Positions 8,592-17,610 of a DNA stretch of 64,000 nt are shown piece after piece. The notes beneath the pieces were generated by a model. The model was not told the origin of the DNA. It saw only the letters and a list, made by a program, of their open reading frames with translations, and made no database searches. Position 1 is the first letter of the stretch. Each line of letters starts with the position of its first letter. Source of the stretch: Sulfurimonas aquatica (GTDB lineage: Bacteria > Campylobacterota > Campylobacteria > Campylobacterales > Sulfurimonadaceae); NCBI RefSeq assembly GCF_017357825.1, contig NZ_CP046072.1:2480001-2544000 (forward strand), read 5' to 3'. Both the position numbers and the translations under genes were made by a program.

Positions 8592-9344
8592 TTAGTTAGC
8601 TTCTACTTTTCTGTCGTGAAGTTCTTGAACTGGGCGTTCATTGTCAACATAAAACTTTCTAAAGTGTTCTATCTGCTCTTTTGAAGCAGTTATAGGTTTT
8701 TTCAATAAGTACCACTGTACATTTTCAGAACATGGTGGTGTCGTTAGAGAACCTATATAGTGATAGTAGTGAGAAGTATCTAAAGGCATGAAGTCTTGTG
8801 GATCAATCTTTACAGTTGAGCCAACATTATTTATAATTTTTTCTAAAACAACACTTTTTTCTCCCGCTTCAAAGAAAACTGCTACAACAGCAAGTTGCTC
8901 TGTTTTAGGGTTTTGATGAACCATATGAGCGACCATATCAAAACGCTTGCCATCTATAGTATGCTCACTCTTACCATGAAAGTGAAACTGTAAAAGATTA
9001 AAATCTTCGCCATGAAGAGTAATCGCTCCACCATGCTCAGGAGTTACTTTTATAGAGTGCCCATTATCTATAACTTTTGCCATACCTGTAATATCATCAT
9101 GCATACTTAAATCATACTCATGATTCATAGACATAGTCTTACCTGGAATAATATTTATAGGTGATTGGTGAATCCCCTTGCCGCATGTTTTGGAAAACTC
9201 CTCCCAATGGGCAGGACCATTATGACTTCCATAATCCCAATGCTTGTCGTGTGCTGAAGCTTCTTTAGGTTTTACATTCTGCGAACCATTACATCCAACT
9301 AATGCTAATGTTACTATAGCTGTTGCTAAAAGTGTTTTTTTCAT
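8592..9344 (-). CDS. Alpha-class carbonic anhydrase, predicted lipoprotein
   Basis: The 250-residue protein interconverts CO2 and bicarbonate in the periplasm. A lipoprotein signal (MKKTLLATAIVTLALVGC, lipobox LVGC) suggests membrane anchoring through the cysteine. The alpha-class marks are HWDYGSHNGPAHW, the QSPINI motif, the zinc histidines in LLQFHFHGKSEH and MVAHMVHQN, and the TTPPCSENVQWYLL strand. It lies just upstream of the porin's 3' side on the same strand (13 bases between them) and may supply inorganic carbon to a CO2-fixing cell. Its physiological role here is inferred. Confidence 0.95.
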   Translation of the reverse strand: MKKTLLATAIVTLALVGCNGSQNVKPKEASAHDKHWDYGSHNGPAHWEEFSKTCGKGIHQSPINIIPGKTMSMNHEYDLSMHDDITGMAKVIDNGHSIKVTPEHGGAITLHGEDFNLLQFHFHGKSEHTIDGKRFDMVAHMVHQNPKTEQLAVVAVFFEAGEKSVVLEKIINNVGSTVKIDPQDFMPLDTSHYYHYIGSLTTPPCSENVQWYLLKKPITASKEQIEHFRKFYVDNERPVQELHDRKVEAN

Positions 9345-9357
9345 ATACTTTCCTTAA

Positions 9358-10695
9358 TTAAAATTGATAGTTTGCTATAGCTCTATACTGAGTTAATTTA
9401 TCAGTCTGAGAAATAGAACCTAATTCACTTGCTAAAGTGTCATTATAAGTCAAAATAGCTTTAAGTGCAATAGAGAAGTTTTGAGAGTGTTTGTATGCTA
9501 TAACTGCATTATAATCATTTTGATCTTTAAAAAATCTACTATTTGAGCTATTTAGGTATGCAAGAGTAGTGCTTAAGCCCTTAAAACCAAAAGAGTCATA
9601 TTTTTGATTATAAAATATTTTCACACCCTGAGTTCCACCAATATATACACTATCAGCCTTAAGAGCATTTCCGTAAATAGATTGAAAAAGATTGTTTGAA
9701 GTAATCATATTTGTAAATAGAGGTGTACCATCCCATGGAAGCACTAAAGAGTCATGTGCATTGTCATTACTAATAACTTTTGAGTAATCAATTCCAATTT
9801 TAGCACTTTTAATGGCAAGTTCCGCCTTAAAAGCCACTGCATTTACTACAATTATTTTACCGCCAGTAAGTGAGCCTGTATTTTTTAAATTCTTATCTGC
9901 ATTACCTATACTGTCTTGACGTATATACTGTGCACCTAGAGTTAGTTTATTATCAGCAATTTTCATATCTAAAGTAGAGTCAAGATAGATAGAGTTCATA
10001 AAATGATTTGCATAGTCATCATAAACTCTAAAGTTAAAATCATCACGATTATATATCACACCAACCTGTGCAAGATAATCATTTTTCGACTCTGTTATCG
10101 CATCTCTATTTGCACCTAAGGCATGTTCAATTATGCCCATAAACCTATTTGAAGTTCTCTGCTTAAACTTGTTAATAGCCACAACTTCTATTTTTAGATT
10201 TTTATTTTTTGTATACGATGCAAAAATTCCTGAAACTGCAGAGGGAAGCATTCTTACATCTTTAGCATTCATAAGTGGAGATTTAATAACTTTTCTCCCT
10301 GCATCAATGTTTATATTGGCATTTTTATAAGAGATATAAAGTTCACCAAGGGTTGAGAATCCCTCTGTTGCATCTCCACCCAATGCCCCATTATCTTTAG
10401 CGATGATAGATGTGTCTACATTTGGTGAGAGTAAAAATGGGTTGGTAGTCATAAATGTAGTGCTGGCGCTAAAACCGTTAAGAGTTGCAGTTTGCATATT
10501 AAACTGGCCACCTACAGAGTTTGCATATGCTGATGTACTTGGCAGATTTGTTTTTTCTTTATCTGTTTGAATATAGTAATATTTTATCTTTGCATTAACA
10601 TTTGCCTTGTCGAAAAGCTCTGATATGTTTTGCGCTTGTGTCGCTGCAAGTAGTGTTGATGAGAATAATAGGAGTGCATATATTATATATTTCAA
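9358..10695 (-). CDS. Outer-membrane porin, OprD/Opr-like family
   Basis: The 445-residue protein has an N-terminal signal peptide (MKYIIYALLLFSSTLLAATQ), many alternating hydrophobic-polar stretches typical of beta strands, and a terminal aromatic residue (YRAIANYQF), as in outer-membrane barrels. The early text NAKIKYYYIQTDKE and LGELYISYKNANINIDAGRKVI resemble the Opr porins common in Campylobacterota. Substrate specificity cannot be read. It directly precedes the carbonic anhydrase gene, so the pair is probably one transcript. Confidence 0.82.
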   Translation of the reverse strand: MKYIIYALLLFSSTLLAATQAQNISELFDKANVNAKIKYYYIQTDKEKTNLPSTSAYANSVGGQFNMQTATLNGFSASTTFMTTNPFLLSPNVDTSIIAKDNGALGGDATEGFSTLGELYISYKNANINIDAGRKVIKSPLMNAKDVRMLPSAVSGIFASYTKNKNLKIEVVAINKFKQRTSNRFMGIIEHALGANRDAITESKNDYLAQVGVIYNRDDFNFRVYDDYANHFMNSIYLDSTLDMKIADNKLTLGAQYIRQDSIGNADKNLKNTGSLTGGKIIVVNAVAFKAELAIKSAKIGIDYSKVISNDNAHDSLVLPWDGTPLFTNMITSNNLFQSIYGNALKADSVYIGGTQGVKIFYNQKYDSFGFKGLSTTLAYLNSSNSRFFKDQNDYNAVIAYKHSQNFSIALKAILTYNDTLASELGSISQTDKLTQYRAIANYQF

Positions 10696-10800
10696 GGTAT
10701 TCCTTTTTTTGAGAAGGAAATTTTACAACTAATATAATAAAATCTAAATAAATCTATAAAATAAATTGATAGTGTATCTTGAGTGTAGGGAGAAGTTTAC

Positions 10801-10816
10801 CCAGAGAAAACTCTGG
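10801..10816 (-). terminator. Hairpin downstream of rpsI, possible terminator
   Basis: Perfect 6-bp arms CCAGAG/CTCTGG enclose a four-base loop, 25 bases beyond the rpsI stop. A clean U tract is missing on the minus strand, so termination strength is uncertain. Confidence 0.5.
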
Positions 10817-10840
10817 ATAAAAAGTTTGAAAGTAGAAATA

Positions 10841-11233
10841 TTAACGTTTAGAGAACTGACGAGAACGACGAGCTTTTCTCTTACCTGGTTTCTTACGTTC
10901 AACAACACGTGAATCACGAGTCATCATACCCTCTGGTTTAAGGATAGCTTTTATTTCTGGGTTGAATGCTACAAGTGCACGAGATATACCGTGACGAAGT
11001 GCATCAGCTTGACCACCAAAACCACCACCTAAAGTAGTAGCAACGATATCAACTGAACCATCTTGCTTAGAAAGAACTAATGGTTGTTTAACACGAAGCT
11101 TTTTAGCTTCAAGTCCACCTAACCATGCATCTAGTGAAAGACCATTAATAGTCATGTTACCAGTTCCTGGAGTTAACCATACTTTTGCGATTGACGCTTT
11201 ACGGCGTCCTGTTGCATATATTGTTTTTGCCAT
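10841..11233 (-). CDS. rpsI: 30S ribosomal protein S9
   Basis: The 130-residue protein of the small ribosomal subunit starts [19 protein letters not shown] and ends in the typical basic tail [11 protein letters not shown], which reaches the P-site tRNA. The length fits the family. It follows rplM by 11 bases, the conserved L13-S9 operon order. Confidence 0.99.
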   Translation of the reverse strand: MAKTIYATGRRKASIAKVWLTPGTGNMTINGLSLDAWLGGLEAKKLRVKQPLVLSKQDGSVDIVATTLGGGFGGQADALRHGISRALVAFNPEIKAILKPEGMMTRDSRVVERKKPGKRKARRSRQFSKR

Positions 11234-11244
11234 CTAGTAAATCC

Positions 11245-11667
11245 TTACTTAGCTATTTGTGCAGTGTGAGGGTGTTCAGCACCTGCATATATTTTTAATT
11301 TCTTAAGCATTTTAGCACCTAACTTAGTCTTAGGAAGCATACCACGAGCTGATAACTTATAAAGTTTCTCAGGGTTTTTCTCTAAAAGTTCAGTCATTTT
11401 AACACTCTTAGTAGAACCAAAGTAACCAGAATGAGAGAAATACTCTTTGTTAGCTATTTTACCAAGACCATTAAATTTAGCCTTAGAAGCATTAATGATA
11501 ACAACATAGTCACCACAATCAATATTTGGAGTCCAGCAAACTTTGTTCTTACCACGAAGAAGTGTTGCTACTTCTGTCATCATACGACCAAATGTTTTAC
11601 CTTCAGCATCAATCAAAATCCATTTTTGATCAATTTGTTCAGCAGATGCAATTTTAGTAAATTTCAT
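11245..11667 (-). CDS. rplM: 50S ribosomal protein L13
   Basis: This 140-residue large-subunit protein has the family marks WILIDAEGKTFGRMMTEVATLLRGK, GDYVVIINA and ARGMLPKTKLG (shown in parts). It is first gene of the rplM-rpsI operon. The 230-base gap upstream, shared with a divergent gene at 11902, must hold its promoter. A TATACT box at 11727-11732 (minus strand) is a possible -10, with no convincing -35. Confidence 0.99.
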   Translation of the reverse strand: MKFTKIASAEQIDQKWILIDAEGKTFGRMMTEVATLLRGKNKVCWTPNIDCGDYVVIINASKAKFNGLGKIANKEYFSHSGYFGSTKSVKMTELLEKNPEKLYKLSARGMLPKTKLGAKMLKKLKIYAGAEHPHTAQIAK

Positions 11668-11901
11668 TTTGAACCTTTATTTGAGTAATTTGTTTAATAA
11701 ACGCGAACGCTTATTTAAGTGGCGAAAGTATAGCTATATAAACTTATAAGAAGCTGAATTTAAGGATATTGTAAGTTTTTAGGATTCTATAGTAGTGGAT
11801 CAATATTTATAAATTATTTTAGAAATATAATTATATCTAGATTTTTAAATATAGCCCTACTCATTACTATCTAATCAGATGAAATATGATAGTATATTCA
11901 C

Positions 11902-14382
11902 ATGAAAAAAGAATTCAATCATAATAAATTCAAATATGAAGTAGTCTCCCCAGCATCTCCTAGTAGTCTAGAACTTATGTACTATAAAGACTATCATAAT
12001 GCAGATGGTATTTACTTAGGCTGTAATGAAGCTTTTGCAAAGTTTTTAAACCTGCCTATGGAGGAAATTATTGGCCATACTGATATTGAGATACTTGGCG
12101 AGAGTACTGGAGCTATAGTTCAAGCACTTGATAGAGAACTTATAGCCCAAAAGATAGCAAAAAAGAGTCAAGGGTGGATTAGACTTCAAGATGGTTCAAG
12201 TGTGCTACTCAGTACCTCAAAATCTCTTATTTATAATGCAGCACAAGAAGTCATTGGCCTTATGGGGATTAGCATTAATATTACAGACTCTTATGAAAAT
12301 GAAAAAAAACTCAAAGTACGAGAAGAAGAGCTTATCAACTCTAATAATCTTTTACATACAATCATCAACACAGTTCCGGTGCGCATTTTTTGGAAAGATT
12401 TAGATTTAAACTTCCTAGGTTGTAATGAACTCTTTGCAAATGATGCACGGAAGAAAGATGAGAGTGAGATAATTGGCAAAAGCGATTATGACTTAAGCTG
12501 GAAAAATGAAGCTGAAATATATAGAGCAGATGATAGAAGTGTTTTAGATTCACAAATCCCAAAACTATTTTTTGAAGAACCCCAAACAAATTCTGATGGG
12601 GAAGAGATGTGGCTAAGAACTTCTAAAATCCCTCTCTATGATAGTGAGAATAAACTCTTTGGGCTCTTAGGTATGTATGAGAATATTACACATGCTAAAA
12701 TTTCTGCTAACAAACTCAAAGAGAGCCAGCAACACCTCCAAGCTATCATAGAAAATGAGCCAGAGTGTGTAAAGCTTGTAGATCCAAATGGTAGGTTGAT
12801 TACAATGAACCCTGCGGGACTAGCTATGCTTGAAGCTGAGTCTCTTGAAGTGGCACAGCAGCAAACTCTAGTAAACTATATGTGTAAAGAGTGGAGAACT
12901 CCTTTTTTAGAGCTCCATCAAAAAGTCATGCAAGGTCTAAATGCTAGCTTAGTGTTTAAAATCAAAGGATTAAAAGGAACCTCGCGTTGGCTAGAGACAA
13001 ATGCAGTTCCTATGAGAGATGCAGATGGAGATATAACTGCTCTACTTGGTATAACGCGAGATATTACTCAGAGAAAAAAAGATGAAGAGAACATAATATA
13101 TCTTGCAAATTACGACTCCTTGACTCAACTTCCAAATCGTGCAAACCTAGACACTACTCTACACAATACCCTAGCAAGAGCTAAACGCAACACAGAAAAC
13201 TTCGCTTTGATGTTTTTAGATATTGACAACTTTAAAGAGATAAATGACAACTTAGGACATGATACAGGGGATAAACTTCTTGTTGAAGTTTCAAGATGTT
13301 TAACTTCTATACTAAGAGAAGAAGATACTGTAGCTAGACTTGGAGGGGATGAATTTATCATTTTATCCCCAAATACAAATGCGAATGGAGCACATGAAGT
13401 AGCAAAAAAAATACTCAAAGAGATTCAAAACCCACGCTACATTGATGACAATACACTTAGTGTGACTGCATCCATAGGCATTGGAATCTATCCAGATGAT
13501 GGAGAAGATAAGGAGACTCTTTTTAAAAATGCCGATACTGCTATGTACAGGAGTAAACGAGAGGGGCGAAATAACTACTCATTTTTTACAAAAGAGATGC
13601 AAATTAGCTCTAAACGCAATCTTGAGCTTAGTCATGCTCTAAGAACTGCTCTTAACAACAACGAACTTCACCTAGTTTATCAGCCTCAAATCTCTCTGCA
13701 TAATCAAGAAGTTATAGGTGCTGAGACTTTACTAAGATGGACACACCCGGAGTTTGGCAATATCTCGCCTGCTGAGTTTATTCCAATAGCTGAAAATAAT
13801 GGACTTATTATAGAGATTGGTGAATGGGTACTTCGCAGCGCTACAAAACAGTTGCAAATATGGATAGATGAGGGAATAAAGCCCTTTGTAGTATCTGTAA
13901 ATCTCTCAGCCATTCAGTTTCGTCATGCGAACCTTCCAGAGTCTATATCTGAGATACTCAAAGAGAACTCTCTTGAGGCAAAATACTTAGAGTTAGAACT
14001 CACAGAGAGTGTTACGGCAAAAGATCCGCATCAGGCTATAGAGATCATAAATGCCATCAATGAGATAGGCGTAAAAATATCTATAGATGATTTTGGAACA
14101 GGCTATTCAAACCTTAGTCATCTTAAAAAATTCAAAATCTATAAACTAAAAATTGACCAATCTTTTGTTCAAGACATAAAGGATGACCAAGAAGACAGAG
14201 CCATAGTCTCAGCCATCATAAATATGTCAGATGCACTAGGACTTAAAACTATAGCTGAAGGTGTAGAAACAATAGAGCAACTTCAGTATCTTCGCTCTCA
14301 AGGATGTCAAGAGGTGCAAGGCTACTACTTTAGTAAACCTTTAGTTGCAGAAGATTTTATCTCATTTATAAAAAAGAGTTAA
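11902..14382 (+). CDS. PAS-PAS-PAS-GGDEF-EAL protein (c-di-GMP turnover)
   Basis: The 826-residue soluble protein has three PAS domains (about 25-130, 145-265, 275-390), a GGDEF domain (about 400-555) and an EAL domain (about 575-820). The cyclase loop RLGGDEF is intact, with an RxxD inhibitory site (REED) five residues before it. The phosphodiesterase motif reads ETLLRW, and NLSAIQF, ELTES, DDFGTGYSNL and KIDQSFV are present, so both activities are possible. No membrane segment is seen. It is transcribed away from rplM. No good ribosome site precedes the ATG. It ends one base from the convergent ABC-F gene. Confidence 0.93.
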   Translation: MKKEFNHNKFKYEVVSPASPSSLELMYYKDYHNADGIYLGCNEAFAKFLNLPMEEIIGHTDIEILGESTGAIVQALDRELIAQKIAKKSQGWIRLQDGSSVLLSTSKSLIYNAAQEVIGLMGISINITDSYENEKKLKVREEELINSNNLLHTIINTVPVRIFWKDLDLNFLGCNELFANDARKKDESEIIGKSDYDLSWKNEAEIYRADDRSVLDSQIPKLFFEEPQTNSDGEEMWLRTSKIPLYDSENKLFGLLGMYENITHAKISANKLKESQQHLQAIIENEPECVKLVDPNGRLITMNPAGLAMLEAESLEVAQQQTLVNYMCKEWRTPFLELHQKVMQGLNASLVFKIKGLKGTSRWLETNAVPMRDADGDITALLGITRDITQRKKDEENIIYLANYDSLTQLPNRANLDTTLHNTLARAKRNTENFALMFLDIDNFKEINDNLGHDTGDKLLVEVSRCLTSILREEDTVARLGGDEFIILSPNTNANGAHEVAKKILKEIQNPRYIDDNTLSVTASIGIGIYPDDGEDKETLFKNADTAMYRSKREGRNNYSFFTKEMQISSKRNLELSHALRTALNNNELHLVYQPQISLHNQEVIGAETLLRWTHPEFGNISPAEFIPIAENNGLIIEIGEWVLRSATKQLQIWIDEGIKPFVVSVNLSAIQFRHANLPESISEILKENSLEAKYLELELTESVTAKDPHQAIEIINAINEIGVKISIDDFGTGYSNLSHLKKFKIYKLKIDQSFVQDIKDDQEDRAIVSAIINMSDALGLKTIAEGVETIEQLQYLRSQGCQEVQGYYFSKPLVAEDFISFIKKS

Positions 14383-14383
14383 A

Positions 14384-16219
14384 TTAAAGTAGTTCCATCT
14401 TCTTTTCATACTCTTCGTTTATCTCGTCAAGCTCGCTTTGAGCTATTTCGAGTTCTTCAAAGAGCTCTTCTACTTCAGATTCCTCTTTACTTACTAGTTT
14501 AGAGAGTTCTATTAAAGAGGCACTATCGCCACTGTTTGAGACCTCAACCAACTCTTTGTGATGGAGTTCAAGCTGTTCTTCTATCTCCATAATATTTGTT
14601 TCTATCTTTTGCACTTTTTTCTTTAGAGGCGAGGTTATTTTGTTTCGCTCTCGCGTTAAATCTGCTTTTAGTTTTTTATTCTCTTTGGTATTTGATTTAG
14701 GAGCAGGTTTGTTTTTTTCAAGTTTTTCATCTTCACCTTCATCCCAACCAATTTTTTCAAGAAACTCATCATAACCGCCATCAAAATACTCAGCGCCCTC
14801 TTTGGCAAAGATAACAAGTCTGTCACAAACTCTACGGAGTAACTCTTCAGAGTGGGTTACGATGATAACTGCCCCCTCAAAGTTTCTTATGGCATTTGTA
14901 AGTGCTTCTATGGAGTCCATATCAAGGTGATTTGTAGGCTCATCCAAAAAGAGTAAGTTTACTTCTCGTGCTAAAATTTGTCCTAACATAACGCGAGACT
15001 TCTCTCCACCCGATAAAAGTGAAACCTTTTTATCCGCGCTATCGCCACTAAACATCATAGCCCCAGCTATACTTCTTATACTCTGCGTTGGGAGTTTTGT
15101 ATTTGCGGAGTGTATCTCATCTATTACCGTCGCGTTTGCATGAAGTCTATCTATGTTTGTTTGACCAAAGTGGGCAAACTCTACTGATGGATGAGAGCTT
15201 ATGGTTCCACTAAGTTGTTTTAACTCTCCGGCTAAAGTATTTAGGAGAGTTGATTTTCCTTTTCCATTTTTTCCGATGATGCCTAAACACTCCCCACGTT
15301 TAATAGAAAAAGAGATATTTTTAAAGAGTATGTTTTCTGGTGTATATCCAAAGCTAAGATTTTCAACCTCTAACATTAACTTTGCAGGCGTCTCTTTAAA
15401 GTTAAAGTCAAATGCCAAAGTGTTGTCAAACGCCAAGTCATCAAGAAGTTCCATCTTTTCTAATTGTTTAACCTTAGACTGTGCAAGAGACGCAGTAGAC
15501 GCGCGAGCCTTATTTTTAGCTATGAACTCTTCTAACTCTTTTACTTTTTTATCTTGTGCAATTTTCTGTTTTGCATAGAGTTCATCATTGGCATTTAACT
15601 GCTCATAAAATTTATGTGTATCACCTTGGATTATCTCTATCTTTTTTCTCACGATTCCCATGGTATGGGTACAAACACTGTCCATAAAGTCACGGTTGTG
15701 TGTTATAAGAATAACCTCACCCTCAAAAGCTCTTAAAAATGACTTCAGCCAACGCAGAGAGACGATGTCAAGGTAGTTGGTAGGCTCATCGAGTAGAAGT
15801 AAGTTAGGTTCGGTCACAAGGAGTTTTGCAAGGTTGATGCGGATTTGATATCCACCTGAAAATGAGAGTGGATCTTTTTCTAAGTCCTCTTGAGTAAACC
15901 CAAGTCCAAAGAGTATCTTCTCCACTCTATAAACGTCATACTTCATCTCGTCTTCTAATGCTAAAGCCGCCTCTTCTCTAAGTGTGCTCTCACTAAACGT
16001 AAGGTGCTGTTTTAGCGTGCCTATCTTGTAGTTTTTTGGGATGATTATCTCACCGTCATCGGCAGACTCTTCACCAAGTATGAGTTTGAAAAGTGTTGAC
16101 TTTCCACTTCCATTTCTTCCAACTAGTCCAGTGCGATTTCCTGCATTTAGTTTTAAGTTGAGATTGTTAAAAAGTTCTTGGGAGGCGAAATTTTTAGAGA
16201 TGTTTTGTAGTTGTATCAT
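14384..16219 (-). CDS. ABC-F family ATPase (ribosome-associated type)
   Basis: The 611-residue protein has two nucleotide-binding domains and no membrane segments. The first has Walker A GRNGSGKST, a variant signature SFSGGYQIR and Walker B LLLLDEPTNYLD. The second has GKNGKGKST, LSGGEKSRV and LLFLDEPTNHLD. An interdomain linker of about 60-80 residues and a charged C-terminal coiled coil (about 510-611) match Uup/YheS-like ABC-F factors, which act on stalled or paused ribosomes. The exact subgroup was not assigned. It converges on the PAS-GGDEF-EAL gene with a single base between stops and no terminator in the gap. Confidence 0.92.
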   Translation of the reverse strand: MIQLQNISKNFASQELFNNLNLKLNAGNRTGLVGRNGSGKSTLFKLILGEESADDGEIIIPKNYKIGTLKQHLTFSESTLREEAALALEDEMKYDVYRVEKILFGLGFTQEDLEKDPLSFSGGYQIRINLAKLLVTEPNLLLLDEPTNYLDIVSLRWLKSFLRAFEGEVILITHNRDFMDSVCTHTMGIVRKKIEIIQGDTHKFYEQLNANDELYAKQKIAQDKKVKELEEFIAKNKARASTASLAQSKVKQLEKMELLDDLAFDNTLAFDFNFKETPAKLMLEVENLSFGYTPENILFKNISFSIKRGECLGIIGKNGKGKSTLLNTLAGELKQLSGTISSHPSVEFAHFGQTNIDRLHANATVIDEIHSANTKLPTQSIRSIAGAMMFSGDSADKKVSLLSGGEKSRVMLGQILAREVNLLFLDEPTNHLDMDSIEALTNAIRNFEGAVIIVTHSEELLRRVCDRLVIFAKEGAEYFDGGYDEFLEKIGWDEGEDEKLEKNKPAPKSNTKENKKLKADLTRERNKITSPLKKKVQKIETNIMEIEEQLELHHKELVEVSNSGDSASLIELSKLVSKEESEVEELFEELEIAQSELDEINEEYEKKMELL

Positions 16220-16278
16220 AGGACTCTTTTTATTTATATCTGCCGTATTATATCAAGACAAAATAGTCAGTTTGCTTA

Positions 16279-17550
16279 TTACTTTTTGTGTATTAACGAG
16301 ACATTGGTTACTCTATTTCTTCCATTGAGTTTAGATTTATATAAGGCTCTATCTACAAGTTTTAAAACATGGTCTACATTTTCGCCTTCAATTATGGAAG
16401 AGTGATAGAGTCCACAACTTATTGTCTTTGAAAAACTAATATCATCAACGCTAAAGACATGTTGCTCAATGAGTTTTCTTATTTTCTCGGCAATATTGCT
16501 TACATCCGTATAATCGATACGATTGAGCAGTATCACAAACTCCTCTCCACCAGCTCTATAGACCTTATCATTTTCACGTACTGCTTCTTTTAATATCTTT
16601 GATATCTCTTTTATGACCCTATCACCAATATCATGTCCATAAGTATCATTCACATCTTTAAACCAGTCTATGTCAAACATTAAAACGGCATAAGGAGCCT
16701 TATGATCTCTCTCATGACTTATCGCTCTTTCAACATCTTTTTCAAGTGTAAGGCGATTTCTCAGTCCTGTCAGAGGGTCATGCAGTGCCAAATCTTTGAG
16801 TTTGACATTTGCATCTTCAAGTTTCATCGTTCTTATAAGCACTTCATTTTCTAAATTATTTAAGATACTTTCATTTTTACGATAGAGGTCGACTATCTCT
16901 CGTGTGAGTGGTTGAAATATAAAAATAACCTCTAGGAGTAGAACAATTATTATGAGTACCCAAGTAACAACTTCAAGCCATCTTAGATCTTTTAACTTCT
17001 CTTCGCCCTCTTCTTGGTACTCCATTACAACTCTATCTATATCTAAAAGTAAAAGTTCAGATAATCTATCCACTTTTTCTATAAGTATATCTACATCACT
17101 ATGCTTACTCATTTTAAAAATTTCATATGCACTCTCGAGATACTCATCAACTCTTTTTTTTAGATTTACATCCCCAAAGTAGGTCTCATCAAGCACCCTT
17201 GAAAGTTTCACTTTACTGCCATTTGGCAAAAAACCAGTTGAGAGGATTCTATTAGCTTCTGACATCTCTTTTATATCTGCCATAAGTGTTTGGACTAAGA
17301 TATTGTTATGAACAATACCCTCATTAATCTTGGAGTCCTCTATATCTTTATGTAATCTATGGAGAGCCAGAGCTATATGCTGAGAGAGCATTCGCTGTTT
17401 TCCTGAAATATTTACAATGTAGGCAGTATTTTTAGACTCTTCTAATGCTTTAAATAGGACGTAAAATGAAGCACTTGATAAAAGTGCGATTAATAAAAGC
17501 GCCACTACATACTTAAGAGTAATACTTCTTTGTAGCGATAAAATATTCAT
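16279..17550 (-). CDS. Diguanylate cyclase with PilJ-type periplasmic sensor
   Basis: The 423-residue protein has a membrane segment at about 12-32, a helical periplasmic domain (about 33-195) starting with the PilJ-type motif VNISGKQRMLSQHIALALHRL (shown in part elsewhere in this class), a second membrane segment at about 197-218, a short coiled coil and a GGDEF domain. The active loop is RAGGEEF with an RxxD site (REND) five residues upstream, so it should be an active, product-inhibited cyclase. PilJ-type domains in nitrate sensors bind nitrate or nitrite, but the ligand here is unknown. Confidence 0.9.
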   Translation of the reverse strand: MNILSLQRSITLKYVVALLLIALLSSASFYVLFKALEESKNTAYIVNISGKQRMLSQHIALALHRLHKDIEDSKINEGIVHNNILVQTLMADIKEMSEANRILSTGFLPNGSKVKLSRVLDETYFGDVNLKKRVDEYLESAYEIFKMSKHSDVDILIEKVDRLSELLLLDIDRVVMEYQEEGEEKLKDLRWLEVVTWVLIIIVLLLEVIFIFQPLTREIVDLYRKNESILNNLENEVLIRTMKLEDANVKLKDLALHDPLTGLRNRLTLEKDVERAISHERDHKAPYAVLMFDIDWFKDVNDTYGHDIGDRVIKEISKILKEAVRENDKVYRAGGEEFVILLNRIDYTDVSNIAEKIRKLIEQHVFSVDDISFSKTISCGLYHSSIIEGENVDHVLKLVDRALYKSKLNGRNRVTNVSLIHKK

Positions 17551-17610
17551 CTATCTTCCTATTTTTTAAAGAATAATTCTAAATTATATCTACATAATTA
17601 ATAAAGTATA

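Noticed and set aside
14382-14384. A terminator between the convergent PAS-GGDEF-EAL and ABC-F genes
   Set aside because: Only one base separates the stops and no hairpin with a T tract was found there.
15201-15578. A 125-residue plus-strand frame opposite the ABC-F gene
   Set aside because: It is antisense to conserved ATPase motifs and has no recognisable domain.
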